A program made the position numbers and the translations under genes. Shown here in pieces: positions 38,212 through 47,632 of a stretch of 64,000 nt of DNA (position 1 is the stretch's first letter; every line of letters begins with the position of its first letter). The DNA lies in NCBI RefSeq assembly GCF_007829875.1, contig NZ_VIWV01000001.1, forward strand, positions 6,770,001 through 6,834,000. Reading direction: 5' to 3'. Below the pieces are notes generated by a model. That model ran no database searches. It was not told the origin of the DNA and saw only the letters and a program-made list of their open reading frames with translations. Source of the stretch: Streptomyces capillispiralis. Lineage in GTDB: Bacteria; Actinomycetota; Actinomycetes; Streptomycetales; Streptomycetaceae.

Positions 38212-38970
38212 ATGACTTCTGTGGAACTCTCCGGCAAGGTCGCCCTGGTCACCGGCGCCAGCCGCGGCATCGGGCTCGGCGTCGCCGAGGCGCTGGTCGC
38301 GCGCGGCGACCGGGTCTGCATCACCGGCCGCAACGAGGACGCCCTCAAGGAGGCCGTCGAGAAGCTCGGCGCCGACCGGGCCGTGTACGTGGCCGGCAAG
38401 GCGCACGACGAGGCCCACCAGGCCATCGCCGTCGAGCGCGTGATGGAGGCCTTCGGCCGCGTCGACTACCTGGTCAACAACGCCGGTACCAACCCGGTGT
38501 TCGGGCCGATCGCCGACCTCGACCTGAACGTGGCGCGCAAGGTGTTCGAGACCAACGTGATCTCGGCGCTCGGCTTCGCGCAGCAGACCTGGCACGCCTG
38601 GCAGAAGGACAACGGCGGCGCGATCGTCAACATCGCCTCCGTGGCGGGCATCGCGCCCTCGCCCTTCATCGCCGCCTACGGCGTCAGCAAGGCCGCGCTG
38701 ATCAACCTGACCCAGCAGCTCGCGCACGAGTTCGCGCCCGGGGTGCGGGTCAACGCCATCGCCCCGGCCGTGGTCAAGACCAAATTCGCCCAGGCGCTGT
38801 ACGAGGGCCGGGAGGAGGAGGCCGCCGCGGCGTACCCGCTCGGCCGGCTCGGTGTGCCGTCCGACATCGGCGGCGCCGCCGCGTTCCTCACCTCCGACCA
38901 GTCGGACTGGGTCACGGGACAGACTCTCGTGGTCGACGGCGGCATCTTCCTGAAGGCCGGCGTGGGCTGA
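38212..38970 (+). CDS. Short-chain dehydrogenase/reductase
   Basis: About 252 residues with TGASRGIG (NADP-type), NNAGTNP and the catalytic set in IASVAGIAPSPFIAAYGVSK. It lies 14 bp after the previous SDR. The two differ enough to have different substrates. Substrate unknown. Confidence 0.87.
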   Translation: MTSVELSGKVALVTGASRGIGLGVAEALVARGDRVCITGRNEDALKEAVEKLGADRAVYVAGKAHDEAHQAIAVERVMEAFGRVDYLVNNAGTNPVFGPIADLDLNVARKVFETNVISALGFAQQTWHAWQKDNGGAIVNIASVAGIAPSPFIAAYGVSKAALINLTQQLAHEFAPGVRVNAIAPAVVKTKFAQALYEGREEEAAAAYPLGRLGVPSDIGGAAAFLTSDQSDWVTGQTLVVDGGIFLKAGVG

Positions 38971-39014
38971 GCCGCACGCCCGCGCGGTGCGGTACCCGCC
39001 CGCGCGGGAGCGGT

Positions 39015-39053
39015 GCGCCGCCGAACGGGCACGGCGGGTGCCCGTTGCGGCGC
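39015..39053 (+). terminator. Hairpin after SDR operon (first of two)
   Basis: A 9-bp stem AACGGGCAC/GTGCCCGTT with a 5-nt loop, extended after a 2-nt bulge by a further 7 bp (GCGCCGC/GCGGCGC). It begins 45 bp after the SDR stop. Confidence 0.65.
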
Positions 39054-39088
39054 TCGCGGTGCCCGTATGTGCCCGCCGTTCGACCGCA

Positions 39089-39125
39089 GGACACGGGCGC
39101 CGTCGACGAAACGGCGCCCGTGTCC
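39089..39125. terminator. Hairpin after SDR operon (second of two)
   Basis: A perfect 15-bp stem (GGACACGGGCGCCGT, 39089-39103, with 39111-39125) and a 7-nt loop. With the previous hairpin it insulates the solute-binding protein gene from read-through. Confidence 0.75.
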
Positions 39126-39264
39126 GCGTATCGGTGTCACGACGGTGCGTGACAACGTAGTCATCGAGAAGTCGATCTCAAGGGCCGTACGAGGGAGGGT
39201 CAACGGGGCAAACACTGCGGTATGGTCTGCCGACCCTTGGGACGGCAGATCGAGGAGCGTGCGC

Positions 39265-40851
39265 GTGTTCAACCGGAACCGATGCCTGCGGCGGGTGGCG
39301 GCCATCGCGTCCATATCGTCCTTGGTGACCGGATGCGGCGTCCTGGCGTCCGATTCCCCGGACGACGAGGGGCCCATCGTCGTCGGAACCACCAGCTCCC
39401 CGAGCACGCTGGATCCTGCCGCCTCCTGGGACAGCTCCTGGGAGCTGTTCCGCAACATCTACCAGACCCTGCTGAGCTACCCGGTCGGCGCGACCGCCCC
39501 CCAGCCGGACGCCGCGAAGAGCTGCGAGTTCACCGACAGCTCCAACCAGGTGTTCCGCTGCGAGCTGCGCGAGGGCCTGACGTTCTCCGACGGCGGCACC
39601 CTCGACGCCAAGGCGGTCAAGCACTCGATCGACCGCATCCGGACGATCAACGTCAACGGCGGTCCGGCCGGTCTGCTGGGCAGCCTGGACCGCGTGCAGG
39701 CACCGAACGAGCGCGAGGTCGTCTTCCACCTCAACAAGCCGGACGCCACCTTCCCGTTCGTGCTCGCCACCCCCGCGATGTCGATCGTCGACCCCGGCGC
39801 CTACCCGGCCGGCGCCCTGCGCGAGGACACCGCCGTCATCGGTTCGGGGCCGTACACGCTCCAGTCGTACGAGGAGGGCAAGGAGGCCCAACTCGTCCGC
39901 AACGACCGCTACAAGGGCCACGCCGAGCGCCGGAACAACGCGGTGACCATCCGCTACTTCCAGGACTCCGGCACCATGGTCGAGGCGCTGCGGGACGACC
40001 GGATCGACCTGACCTACCGGGGTCTGGCCGCGGACGACATCATCGATCTCCAGGGCAGGGCCTCCAAGGAGGAGGAGATCCAGCTCATCGACGGCACCGG
40101 GACCGACATCAACTACCTGGTGTTCAACCCGAAGGACCCCTGGGCCGGCAAGAAGGAGGTGCGCCGGGCCGTCGCGCAGATCGTCGACCGCGCGGCGATC
40201 GCGCACAAGGTCTACAAGGACACCGTCGACCCGCTGTACTCGATGGTCCCCAAGGGCCTGGATGGCCACACGACGGGCTTCTTCGACGACTTCGGCGAGC
40301 CGAGCGTCGCCAAGGCCCGGCAGTTCCTCGCCGGCGCGGGCATCACCGAGCCGGTCCCGCTCACCCTCTGGTACACCACGGACCGCTACGGCTCCGAGAC
40401 CGCGCTGGAGTTCAAGGAGATCGAGCGGCAGCTGGAGGCGTCGAAGCTGTTCGACATCACGCTCAAGAGCCGTCCCTGGAAGACGTACGTCGAGGGGTAC
40501 CAGAACGGTGAGTACCCGGTGTTCGGGCGCGGCTGGTTCCCCGACTTCCCCGACGCGGACAACTTCATCGCCCCGTTCGTCGGCGAGCAGAACGCGCTCG
40601 GCACGCCCTACGCGGCGAAGAAGATCACGAACGATCTGCTGCCCAGCTCCCGCCGGGAGAGCGACCGTGGCAACGTGGTGAAGCAGTTCGAGGAGGCCCA
40701 GCAGATCCTTGTCGACGACGTGCGGCTGCTGCCGCTGTGGCAGGGGCGGGCGTACGTGGCGGCGAGCCGGGACATCTCGGGCGCCGAGCGGGCGCTGGAC
40801 CCGTCGACGATCATGATGATGTGGGAACTCTCCCGCAAGACCAGCTGGTAG
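39265..40851 (+). CDS. ABC transporter solute-binding lipoprotein (peptide/nickel type, SBP family 5)
   Basis: About 528 residues. Signal peptide with lipobox VTGC (LRRVAAIASISSLVTGC), then the family 5 pattern: TTSSPSTLDPAASWDSSWEL, REGLTFSDGGTLDAKAVKHS and GSGPYTLQSYEEGKEAQLVRN. No permease or ATPase genes are adjacent, so it is an orphan binding protein for oligopeptides or a similar ligand. GTG 39265 has CGAGGAG seven bases upstream. Confidence 0.9.
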   Translation: MFNRNRCLRRVAAIASISSLVTGCGVLASDSPDDEGPIVVGTTSSPSTLDPAASWDSSWELFRNIYQTLLSYPVGATAPQPDAAKSCEFTDSSNQVFRCELREGLTFSDGGTLDAKAVKHSIDRIRTINVNGGPAGLLGSLDRVQAPNEREVVFHLNKPDATFPFVLATPAMSIVDPGAYPAGALREDTAVIGSGPYTLQSYEEGKEAQLVRNDRYKGHAERRNNAVTIRYFQDSGTMVEALRDDRIDLTYRGLAADDIIDLQGRASKEEEIQLIDGTGTDINYLVFNPKDPWAGKKEVRRAVAQIVDRAAIAHKVYKDTVDPLYSMVPKGLDGHTTGFFDDFGEPSVAKARQFLAGAGITEPVPLTLWYTTDRYGSETALEFKEIERQLEASKLFDITLKSRPWKTYVEGYQNGEYPVFGRGWFPDFPDADNFIAPFVGEQNALGTPYAAKKITNDLLPSSRRESDRGNVVKQFEEAQQILVDDVRLLPLWQGRAYVAASRDISGAERALDPSTIMMMWELSRKTSW

Positions 40852-40942
40852 CACCGGCGGACGACCGTCCGCCGGGCCGGTTGTCAGTGGTCGCCTGTAG
40901 GTTCTGTGGCCTGGAAGTGACCGCACACGTGAGGACATTGAC

Positions 40943-41626
40943 GTGACCGACATCGCCATGCTGCCCGAGTCCTGGCGCGGGGTTCTGGGCGACGAGCTGC
41001 AGCAGCCCTACTTCAAGGAGCTGACCGAGTTCGTCGAGGAGGAGCGGGCGAAGGGTCCCGTCTACCCGCCGCGCGAGGAGGTCTTCGCGGCGCTGGACGC
41101 CACGCCGTACGACAAGGTGAAGGTCCTGGTCCTCGGCCAGGACCCCTACCACGGCGAGGGCCAGGGCCACGGGCTGTGCTTCTCGGTGCGCCCGGGCGTG
41201 CGGATCCCGCCGTCGCTGCGCAACATCTACAAGGAGATGCACGCCGAGCTGGGCACCCCCATCCCGGACAACGGCTATCTGATGCCGTGGGCCGAGCAGG
41301 GCGTGCTGCTGCTCAACGCGGTGCTCACGGTCCGCGCCGGCGAGGCCAACTCGCACAAGGGGCGGGGCTGGGAGAAGTTCACCGACGCGGTCATCCGCGC
41401 GGTGGCCGGGCGCCCCGACCCGGCGGTCTTCGTGCTGTGGGGGAACTACGCGCAGAAGAAGCTGCCGCTGATCGACGAGAGCCGCCACGTGGTGGTCAAG
41501 GGGGCGCACCCCTCTCCGCTGTCGGCGAAGAAGTTCTTCGGCTCGCGTCCGTTCACGCAGATCAACGAGGCGGTGGCCGCGCAGGGCCACGAGCCGATCG
41601 ACTGGACCGTCCCGAACCTGGGCTGA
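40943..41626 (+). CDS. ung: Uracil-DNA glycosylase
   Basis: About 227 residues, normal length for family 1. Catalytic water-activating motif LGQDPYHGEGQGHGL (Asp near 66), uracil-binding LLLNAVLTV and the leucine loop HPSPLSAKKFFGS are intact. It removes uracil from DNA to start base excision repair. GTG 40943 is 91 bp after the preceding stop. Confidence 0.97.
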   Translation: MTDIAMLPESWRGVLGDELQQPYFKELTEFVEEERAKGPVYPPREEVFAALDATPYDKVKVLVLGQDPYHGEGQGHGLCFSVRPGVRIPPSLRNIYKEMHAELGTPIPDNGYLMPWAEQGVLLLNAVLTVRAGEANSHKGRGWEKFTDAVIRAVAGRPDPAVFVLWGNYAQKKLPLIDESRHVVVKGAHPSPLSAKKFFGSRPFTQINEAVAAQGHEPIDWTVPNLG

Positions 41627-41789
41627 CGCGTCCCGCCGTGTGCCGCGCCGGGCGCGGGCCGGTTCCACCGGTTCCCGCACCCGGCCGTTCCCGGGGCGGC
41701 TTGGGGCGCGGCGGAGCGGCTTGCCCGGTACCGCGCCCGGCTGCGGTTAGCGTCGGGGGCGACAGCCGGCGAGCGGTGCGGAGGACGCG

Positions 41790-42305
41790 GTGGCGGAGCG
41801 ACAGGGGCAGGCGGCGCCGGACGCCGTGCCGACGCGGATCGGTCAGGTCGTGATGCTGCACCACGCGGGGGACCGCGAGGAGGCCCGGCACCGTTTCCTC
41901 GCCCTGTGGGCGGAGATCGGGGAGCACGGCGACCCGCTGCACCGCTGCACCCTGGCCCACTACCTCGCCGACACCCAGGACGAGCCCGAGGACGAACTGG
42001 CCTGGGACCTGCGGGCGCTGACGGCGGCCGAGGAGGTCGCCGGCGACCGCCCCGCCGAGTACGAGGGAACCGTCGCCGTGCGCGCCCTCTACCCGTCGCT
42101 GCATCTGAACCTGGCCGCCGACTACCTTCGCCTCGACCGCCCCGACGCCGCCCGCACCCATCTCCGCCGGGCCCGGGACGCGGCCCGCACCCTCGCCGAC
42201 GACCGCTACGGCGAGGGCGTGCGGGCAGCCATCCGGCGGCTGGCCCTCCGACTGGGCGAGGACGGCACTCCCGGGAGCTGGGGACCGCCGCGGCAGCGCC
42301 CGTAG
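41790..42305 (+). CDS. Hypothetical helical-repeat (TPR-like) protein
   Basis: About 171 residues, all-helical, with TPR-like stretches: HHAGDREEARHRFLALWAEI and LHLNLAADYLRLDRPDAART, both with the alternating small/large residue pattern. No signal peptide. GTG 41790 follows GCGGAGGACGCG. A TAGCGT -10-like box lies near 41747. Function unknown; probably protein-protein contact. Confidence 0.7.
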   Translation: MAERQGQAAPDAVPTRIGQVVMLHHAGDREEARHRFLALWAEIGEHGDPLHRCTLAHYLADTQDEPEDELAWDLRALTAAEEVAGDRPAEYEGTVAVRALYPSLHLNLAADYLRLDRPDAARTHLRRARDAARTLADDRYGEGVRAAIRRLALRLGEDGTPGSWGPPRQRP

Positions 42306-42366
42306 GGGCGGCGGCCTGCGCCCGGTCCCGCCGGACGCCGTGCGCCCCCGCTCGCCCGCGGCCGGT

Positions 42367-42858
42367 TCAGCGGCCGTACGCGTCGCGGCAGATGGCCGCC
42401 TCCGGGCTGTCCGCGCGCCAGCCGCCGTACTTCCTGCCCAGCGCGCACAGGTCCGGTCTGCCCGAGGCGTCACCGTGCATCGACTCCGCGACGCCGGGGA
42501 GGTCCACCGGGGGACCCGGCGTCCGGCCGTGGCCGCCGGACCCGGGACCGGCCGGACGGGTCTGCCCGGTGCGGTGGCCGGGCGGAGCGTCACGCCGCGG
42601 CTCGGTCGTGGGCGCGGCGCGGTGCGACGGGGACGCGGACGCCTTCGGCGGCCGGGACGGGCCGATCATCTCCAGGGCCTCGCGCGCCGGTGCCTGCACG
42701 ACCTGCGTCTCGTTCTGTCCCACCGGACGTGGCTCGGTCCGCTGGGACGGTGCCGTCCCCGCGCCGGGGGCGAGGGGCCGCTGGACCGTCACACAGCCCG
42801 AGAGGGCGGAGACCGCCACGGTCACCAGAAGCGTTGCTGTGGTCGTCGTTCGGTGCAC
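42367..42858 (-). CDS. Hypothetical lipoprotein
   Basis: About 163 residues. GTG 42858 gives a compact lipoprotein signal (MHRTTTTATLLVTVAVSALS then GC). A Pro/Thr/Arg-rich low-complexity region is followed by a short conserved-looking C-terminus, DLCALGRKYGGWRADSPEAA ending ICRDAYGR, which occurs in Streptomyces lipoproteins of unknown role. ATG 42912 is an alternative start with a longer n-region. Confidence 0.7.
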   Translation of the reverse strand: MHRTTTTATLLVTVAVSALSGCVTVQRPLAPGAGTAPSQRTEPRPVGQNETQVVQAPAREALEMIGPSRPPKASASPSHRAAPTTEPRRDAPPGHRTGQTRPAGPGSGGHGRTPGPPVDLPGVAESMHGDASGRPDLCALGRKYGGWRADSPEAAICRDAYGR

Positions 42859-42971
42859 GCGCGCAACTCTGCTGGCTCCGCCCGCCCCGGTGGGGGCGGA
42901 CAGGCGCAGCATGCCCCGCACGGGTGATCTCCGGCCCCGTACGGGGGGCCCGGAAGGTGCCGCGGGTGACG

Positions 42972-43484
42972 TCACTCGCCGATGGCGCCGTCGATCCGCT
43001 CGCGGAGCAGATCGGCGTGGCCGTTGTGCCGCGCGTACTCCTCGATCATGTGGGTGTAGATCCAGCGCAGGCTGTACGGTTCGCCGGTCTGCCTGCCGAC
43101 GCCCCGGGACAGGTCGTCCAGCGCGAAACCGGCCGCGTTGCGCCGGGCGGCGTCGATCTCCGACTGCCAGGTGGCGTACGCCTCCTCGTGGGTGTCCGCC
43201 GCGGTGAGGTGGAAATCGCCGTCCCGGTCGGCCTCGCTGTAGTAGAGGGGGCCGGCGGCCTCGTCCGCGAGCACCCGGCGGAACCAGTTGCGCTCCACCT
43301 CCGCCATGTGCCGCACCAGTCCCGTCAGGGACAGCTTCGAGGGCGGTACCGACGCGGTGCGCAACTGGTCGTCGGTCAGCCCCTCGCACTTCCAGGAGAG
43401 GGTGCGGCGGTGGTAGTCGAGCCAGCCCTCCAGCATGGTGCGCTCGTCGGCGTCGGGGGCGGGTTCACTGCGCTCGGTCGTCAT
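42972..43484 (-). CDS. DinB-like (DUF664) four-helix protein
   Basis: About 170 residues. DinB/DUF664 features: LEGWLDYHRRTLSWKCEGL, LTGLVRHMAEVERNWFRRVL and MIEEYARHNGHADLLRERID, with histidines placed to bind a metal. Relatives include mycothiol-dependent enzymes. The specific reaction is unknown. ATG 43484. Confidence 0.85.
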   Translation of the reverse strand: MTTERSEPAPDADERTMLEGWLDYHRRTLSWKCEGLTDDQLRTASVPPSKLSLTGLVRHMAEVERNWFRRVLADEAAGPLYYSEADRDGDFHLTAADTHEEAYATWQSEIDAARRNAAGFALDDLSRGVGRQTGEPYSLRWIYTHMIEEYARHNGHADLLRERIDGAIGE

Positions 43485-43665
43485 GGTGTCATCCTTGCCC
43501 GGAGCCGCCCCCGCACACCGGGCGATTCCGGCCTCGGACGCGCCGGTCGGCACCGCGGATCCGCGGGCGGTTCGAGCGGGACCGGGAGCCCCGGCCGGCG
43601 CTCCCGCCGGCCGCCGTATGCTTCCCAGCGGACCACGACGGGCGAGGACCAGAGGAGCACACCAG

Positions 43666-44571
43666 GTGAAGGTCGGCTGCATCGGACTCGGTGACATCGC
43701 ACAGAAGGCCTACCTGCCGGTACTCGCCGTCCAGCCCGGAGTGGAACTGCACCTGCACACCCGCACCCCGGCGACGCTGGACCGGGTCGCCGACGGCCTC
43801 CACCTCCCGCCCGCACGGCGTCACCCGGACCTCGGCTCCCTGCTCGCCCAGGACCTCGACGCGGCCTTCGTGCACGCGCCGACCGAGGTCCACCCGCAGA
43901 TCGTCACCCGGCTCCTCGAAGCGGGCGTACCGACCTACGTCGACAAGCCGCTCGCCTACGAACTCGCCGACTCCACGCGGCTGGTGACGCTCGCCGAGGA
44001 GCGGGCCACCAGCCTCGCCGTGGGCTTCAACCGGCGCTTCGCCCCCGGCTACGCGCAGTGCGCCGACCATCCGCGCGAGCTGATCCTGATGCAGAAGAAC
44101 CGGATCGGGCTGCCGGAGGAACCGCGCACGATGATCCTCGACGACTTCATCCACGTCGTGGACACCCTGCGCTTCCTGGCGCCCGGCCCGGTCGACGACG
44201 TGACCGTGCGCGCCCGTACCGAGGGCGGGCTGCTGCACCACGTGGTGCTCCAGCTCGCCGGTGAGGGCTTCACCGCCCTCGGGGTGATGAACCGCCTCAG
44301 CGGTTCCGCGGAGGAGATCCTGGAGGTCTCCGGGCAGGACACCAAGCGCCAGGTGGTCAACCTCGCCGAGGTGATCGACCACAAGGGGCAGCCGACCGTG
44401 CGGCGGCGCGGCGACTGGGTGCCGGTGTCCCGGCAGCGCGGCATCGAGCAGGCCGTGCTCACCTTCCTGGACGCGGTGCGTGCGGGCAGGGTGCTCAGCG
44501 CCCGGGACGCGCTGGCGACCCATGAGCTGTGCGAGCGGGTGGTACGAGCGGTCCACGAGCGCTCCGCCTGA
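43666..44571 (+). CDS. Gfo/Idh/MocA family oxidoreductase
   Basis: About 301 residues. N-terminal Rossmann fold (VGCIGLGDIAQKAYLPVL) and the catalytic-domain signature VDKPLAYELADSTRLV with the EKP-type lysine (here DKP). It probably acts on a sugar or related polyol with NAD(P). GTG 43666. Its 3' end overlaps the convergent lnt gene by 77 bp. Confidence 0.85.
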   Translation: MKVGCIGLGDIAQKAYLPVLAVQPGVELHLHTRTPATLDRVADGLHLPPARRHPDLGSLLAQDLDAAFVHAPTEVHPQIVTRLLEAGVPTYVDKPLAYELADSTRLVTLAEERATSLAVGFNRRFAPGYAQCADHPRELILMQKNRIGLPEEPRTMILDDFIHVVDTLRFLAPGPVDDVTVRARTEGGLLHHVVLQLAGEGFTALGVMNRLSGSAEEILEVSGQDTKRQVVNLAEVIDHKGQPTVRRRGDWVPVSRQRGIEQAVLTFLDAVRAGRVLSARDALATHELCERVVRAVHERSA

Positions 44572-46060
44572 GGCGCACCGCCTCGGTGACGCCCCACACC
44601 GCGAGCACCAGCAGCGCCGCGTGCAGCGGCCAGTCGCCGAAACGGACGTAGGGCGTGGTGCCGTGCGCCAGCGGGACCTCGTACACCCGCGCGGCGCTCG
44701 CGTCCGTACCGAGCCACGTGCCGACGCGCCCGCCGCCCGGCCCGTACACGGCGGAGACGCCCGTCAGTGTCGCGTGGACCATCGGGCGCCCGGACTCGGC
44801 GGCGCGCAGCGCGGCCAGCGAGGCGTGCTGTTCGGGGGCCCAGCTCTGCTGGAACGTCGAGGTGGAGGACTGGGCCAGGAGGACGTCGGCGCCGTCCTCG
44901 GCGAGGTGCCGGCTCATGTCGGGGAACGCGGACTCGAAGCACACCATGGGGCCGATCCGCAGTCCGTCCCCGGCGTCCATCACCACCTGCCGCGAGCCGC
45001 GCCTGCGGTCCTCGCCGGCCGCCTCCCCGACGGAGGTCGCCCAGCCCAGCAGGGAGCGGGCCGGGACGTACTCGCCGAACGGCACCAGCCGCATCTTGTC
45101 GTACCGGTCGCCGGTCGGTCCGTCCGGGCCGATCAGCACCGAACTCTTGTAGATGCCGGGCTTGTCGGAGCGCCGGGCGTCCACGTTGACCAGGATCGGC
45201 GAGCCCGTCTCGCGGGAGAGCGCGGCCAGCCGCCGGGCGAGGTCGGGCCGGGCCCCGAGGTCGAAGCCCACGCTGCTCTCGCCCCAGACGATCAGTGCGA
45301 CGTCCTGGCCCACGAGCTCGCGGGTGAGCCGCTCCTCGCGGTCGAAGCGGCGGTCCGCGCTGTCGCGTCCGGAGACGACGCCCGGCTGCACGAGCGCGAT
45401 CCGGACCCGCCGGTCGGGGTCGGGGCGGGGCGAGAACACCCAGGCTGCCGAGGCGGCGGCGGCCGTGGCGACCAGGCAGGCCACGGCGGGCACCCGGGCC
45501 CGCGGGACCGCGACGAGCACGGCCACGGCGACGTTCAGGGCCACCACCAGGAAGCTCGGCAGCCAGACCCCGCCCACCGACGCCAGCCGCAGCGCGGCCT
45601 CCACCTGCCACTGGCTCGCGCCGAGCACACCCCAGGGGCCACCGAGCCCCTCCCAGGAACGGACCAGCTCGATCACCAGCCAGCCCGAGGGCACCACGAC
45701 GAGCGCGGCCGCGACCCGCCCGCGCGTCGGCTCCCCGCCGAGCAGCCGCCGCACCAGTCGGCCCCACGGCGCCCACAGCGCGCCCAGCAGGGCGGCGATG
45801 ACGAACGTGAACACGTGCAGGTTCGGCAGCAGCCAGTGGTGCATGGCCAGCATGAAGCCGAACCCGCCCCACCAGCCGTCGTGGGCCGCCCGTTTCCCGG
45901 TCGGAGCGCCGCGGACCAGCAGGATCCACGGTACGAGGGCGACGTAGGCGAACCACCACAGGGACGGGGCGGGAAAGGCCAGGACGGGCAGGGCGCCCAC
46001 GACCGCGGCGACGGTCGAGCGCCGCCACGGGGAGGTGAGCCAGTGGCCGAGCGTCTTCAT
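44495..46060 (-). CDS. lnt: Apolipoprotein N-acyltransferase
   Basis: About 521 residues. Six or so N-terminal transmembrane helices precede a nitrilase-type domain with the catalytic triad Glu (VWGESSVGF), Lys (YDKMRLVPFGEYVP) and Cys (MVCFESAFPD). It adds the third acyl chain to lipoproteins. ATG 46060 follows GGGAGGCG. The C-terminal tail (RGPLVPPARTAHGSPARPGR) is encoded within the overlap with the neighbouring oxidoreductase gene. Confidence 0.92.
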   Translation of the reverse strand: MKTLGHWLTSPWRRSTVAAVVGALPVLAFPAPSLWWFAYVALVPWILLVRGAPTGKRAAHDGWWGGFGFMLAMHHWLLPNLHVFTFVIAALLGALWAPWGRLVRRLLGGEPTRGRVAAALVVVPSGWLVIELVRSWEGLGGPWGVLGASQWQVEAALRLASVGGVWLPSFLVVALNVAVAVLVAVPRARVPAVACLVATAAAASAAWVFSPRPDPDRRVRIALVQPGVVSGRDSADRRFDREERLTRELVGQDVALIVWGESSVGFDLGARPDLARRLAALSRETGSPILVNVDARRSDKPGIYKSSVLIGPDGPTGDRYDKMRLVPFGEYVPARSLLGWATSVGEAAGEDRRRGSRQVVMDAGDGLRIGPMVCFESAFPDMSRHLAEDGADVLLAQSSTSTFQQSWAPEQHASLAALRAAESGRPMVHATLTGVSAVYGPGGGRVGTWLGTDASAARVYEVPLAHGTTPYVRFGDWPLHAALLVLAVWGVTEAVRLRRSARGPLVPPARTAHGSPARPGR

Positions 46061-46137
46061 AGGCGCCTCCCTACCCCGTGGTGCCTCCAGTGTGCGTCCC
46101 GGAGGTGATCCGGAACAGGGCACGCCGGTTCAGTGGA

Positions 46138-46632
46138 TCACAGGCCCGCCGGGCGGTCGGGAAGGCGGCGCCACTTCTCCCGCACGACCACCTCGCTCAG
46201 CCGCCAGCCGTCGTCGGTGCGCAGCAGGGCGAAGGCGCACCGCCCGCCGCACACGAGGTCCGGGGCGGCGGACGCGCCGTCCTGCCCGCCGCCGCCCATC
46301 GGATTCACGTAGTCGGCCTGGACCTGCGCCGTGTCGCCCGTGTCCTGTTCCCAGACCCCGAACCGCACCCGCCGGTTGACGAACAGGTGCTGCCGCACCG
46401 GAAACGCCTCCAGGCTCTCCGCCAGCCACCCGGCGACCGTCCCGGCGCTCCCCTCGATGCCCCCGGCCGAGCGGTAGTCCACCCGCCCGTCCGGCGTGAA
46501 CAGCCGCCGGTACGCCGGCCAGTCGCCGTCGTCCACGGCCATCGCGTACTCGGTGACCAGCCCGTCCACGGCCAGCCGGTCCCTCACGGTCGCGAGCTCC
46601 ACACGCTGCGTCATCGGCTCAGTGTTGGCCAT
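46138..46632 (-). CDS. SnoaL-like / NTF2-fold protein
   Basis: About 164 residues with the SnoaL_4 pattern: DRLAVDGLVTEYAMAVDDGD, LFTPDGRVDYRSAGG, VRQHLFVNRRVRF and GWRLSEVVVREKWR. These folds include dehydratases and ring-hydroxylating-enzyme small subunits. No ribosome-binding site is evident at ATG 46632 or at the alternative ATG 46614. Function unknown. Confidence 0.78.
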   Translation of the reverse strand: MANTEPMTQRVELATVRDRLAVDGLVTEYAMAVDDGDWPAYRRLFTPDGRVDYRSAGGIEGSAGTVAGWLAESLEAFPVRQHLFVNRRVRFGVWEQDTGDTAQVQADYVNPMGGGGQDGASAAPDLVCGGRCAFALLRTDDGWRLSEVVVREKWRRLPDRPAGL

Positions 46633-46891
46633 CGGGGGTGCGTGGCCAAGGGGGCGTGCGCGGGAATTCGCCCGACCCGGGCGTACGGCGCGGCAGCCGG
46701 GGTTCCGGGTCACCCGGCCGGCCCCCCGCCCCGTGCGGTGCCTCGACGCCGGTCGGGGGAGCGGGTACACCCGTGGGGCCGGGCACGGGACCGGGCTCGC
46801 CTAGGGCCGGGTCCGTCCCGTGCCGACGGCCGACAAGGGGCTCGTCGGCGGGGCGGCGAGGGCCGCCGCGAGAGGCGAGGAGGAGAGCGCG

Positions 46892-47512
46892 ATGACCGCA
46901 CGGACGGGCAGGGTGATCTGCGACATCACGGTGTCGGCCGACGGCTACTCGGCCGGGCTCCACCAGACGGAGGCGCGTCCCTTCGGCGACGACGGCGGAG
47001 ACGGCACCGGCGGCAGGCTGCACGCCTGGATGTTCGACACCCCCGAGGAGAACCGGGCCGAGGCCGACCTGGTGTCGGCCGCCGGGGCATTCGTCATGGG
47101 GCGCAACATGTTCGGTCCGGTGCGCGGGCCGTGGGACCGGCAGTGGAACGGCTGGTGGGGTGAGAACCCGCCGTTCCATGCCCCGGTGTTCGTGCTCACC
47201 CACCACGCGCGCGAGCCGCAGCCGATGGACGGCGGCACCACCTTCCACTTCGTCACCGAGGGCGTCGAGCCGGCCCTGGCGCGGGCGCGCGCGGCGGCCG
47301 GCGACGCCGACGTGCTGGTCCTCGGCGGCGCGCACACCGTCAACCAGTACCTCGCCGCCGGCCTGGTCGACGAGCTGCGGCTGCACATCGCGCCGCTCAC
47401 GCTCGGCGCCGGTACGCGGCTGTTCGAGGGGGTCCCGCCGCTGGACCTGGAGCAGGTGAGGTCGCGCCCGGCGACGCTGGCCACGCATCTGACCTACCGC
47501 GTGCTGCCCTGA
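46892..47512 (+). CDS. Dihydrofolate-reductase-like (RibD C-terminal) protein
   Basis: About 206 residues: VICDITVSADGYSAG at the N-terminus, GAFVMGRNMFGPVRGPW, and VLVLGGAHTVNQYLAAGLVD, all typical of RibD_C proteins of the YwjB/YyaP group. These bind NADPH, but most have no proven substrate. ATG 46892 follows GCGAGGAGGAG. Confidence 0.88.
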   Translation: MTARTGRVICDITVSADGYSAGLHQTEARPFGDDGGDGTGGRLHAWMFDTPEENRAEADLVSAAGAFVMGRNMFGPVRGPWDRQWNGWWGENPPFHAPVFVLTHHAREPQPMDGGTTFHFVTEGVEPALARARAAAGDADVLVLGGAHTVNQYLAAGLVDELRLHIAPLTLGAGTRLFEGVPPLDLEQVRSRPATLATHLTYRVLP

Positions 47513-47632
47513 GCGTCGGCCGTCACCCCGGCCCGCGCGGGAATCGACGGGCCGTCACCCCCCTCGGTGAGCGTGCCCGCGCGTCTGCGAGCCTGAGGAT
47601 CTTCGTCCCGCGCTCTTCGCCAGGAGGTACTC

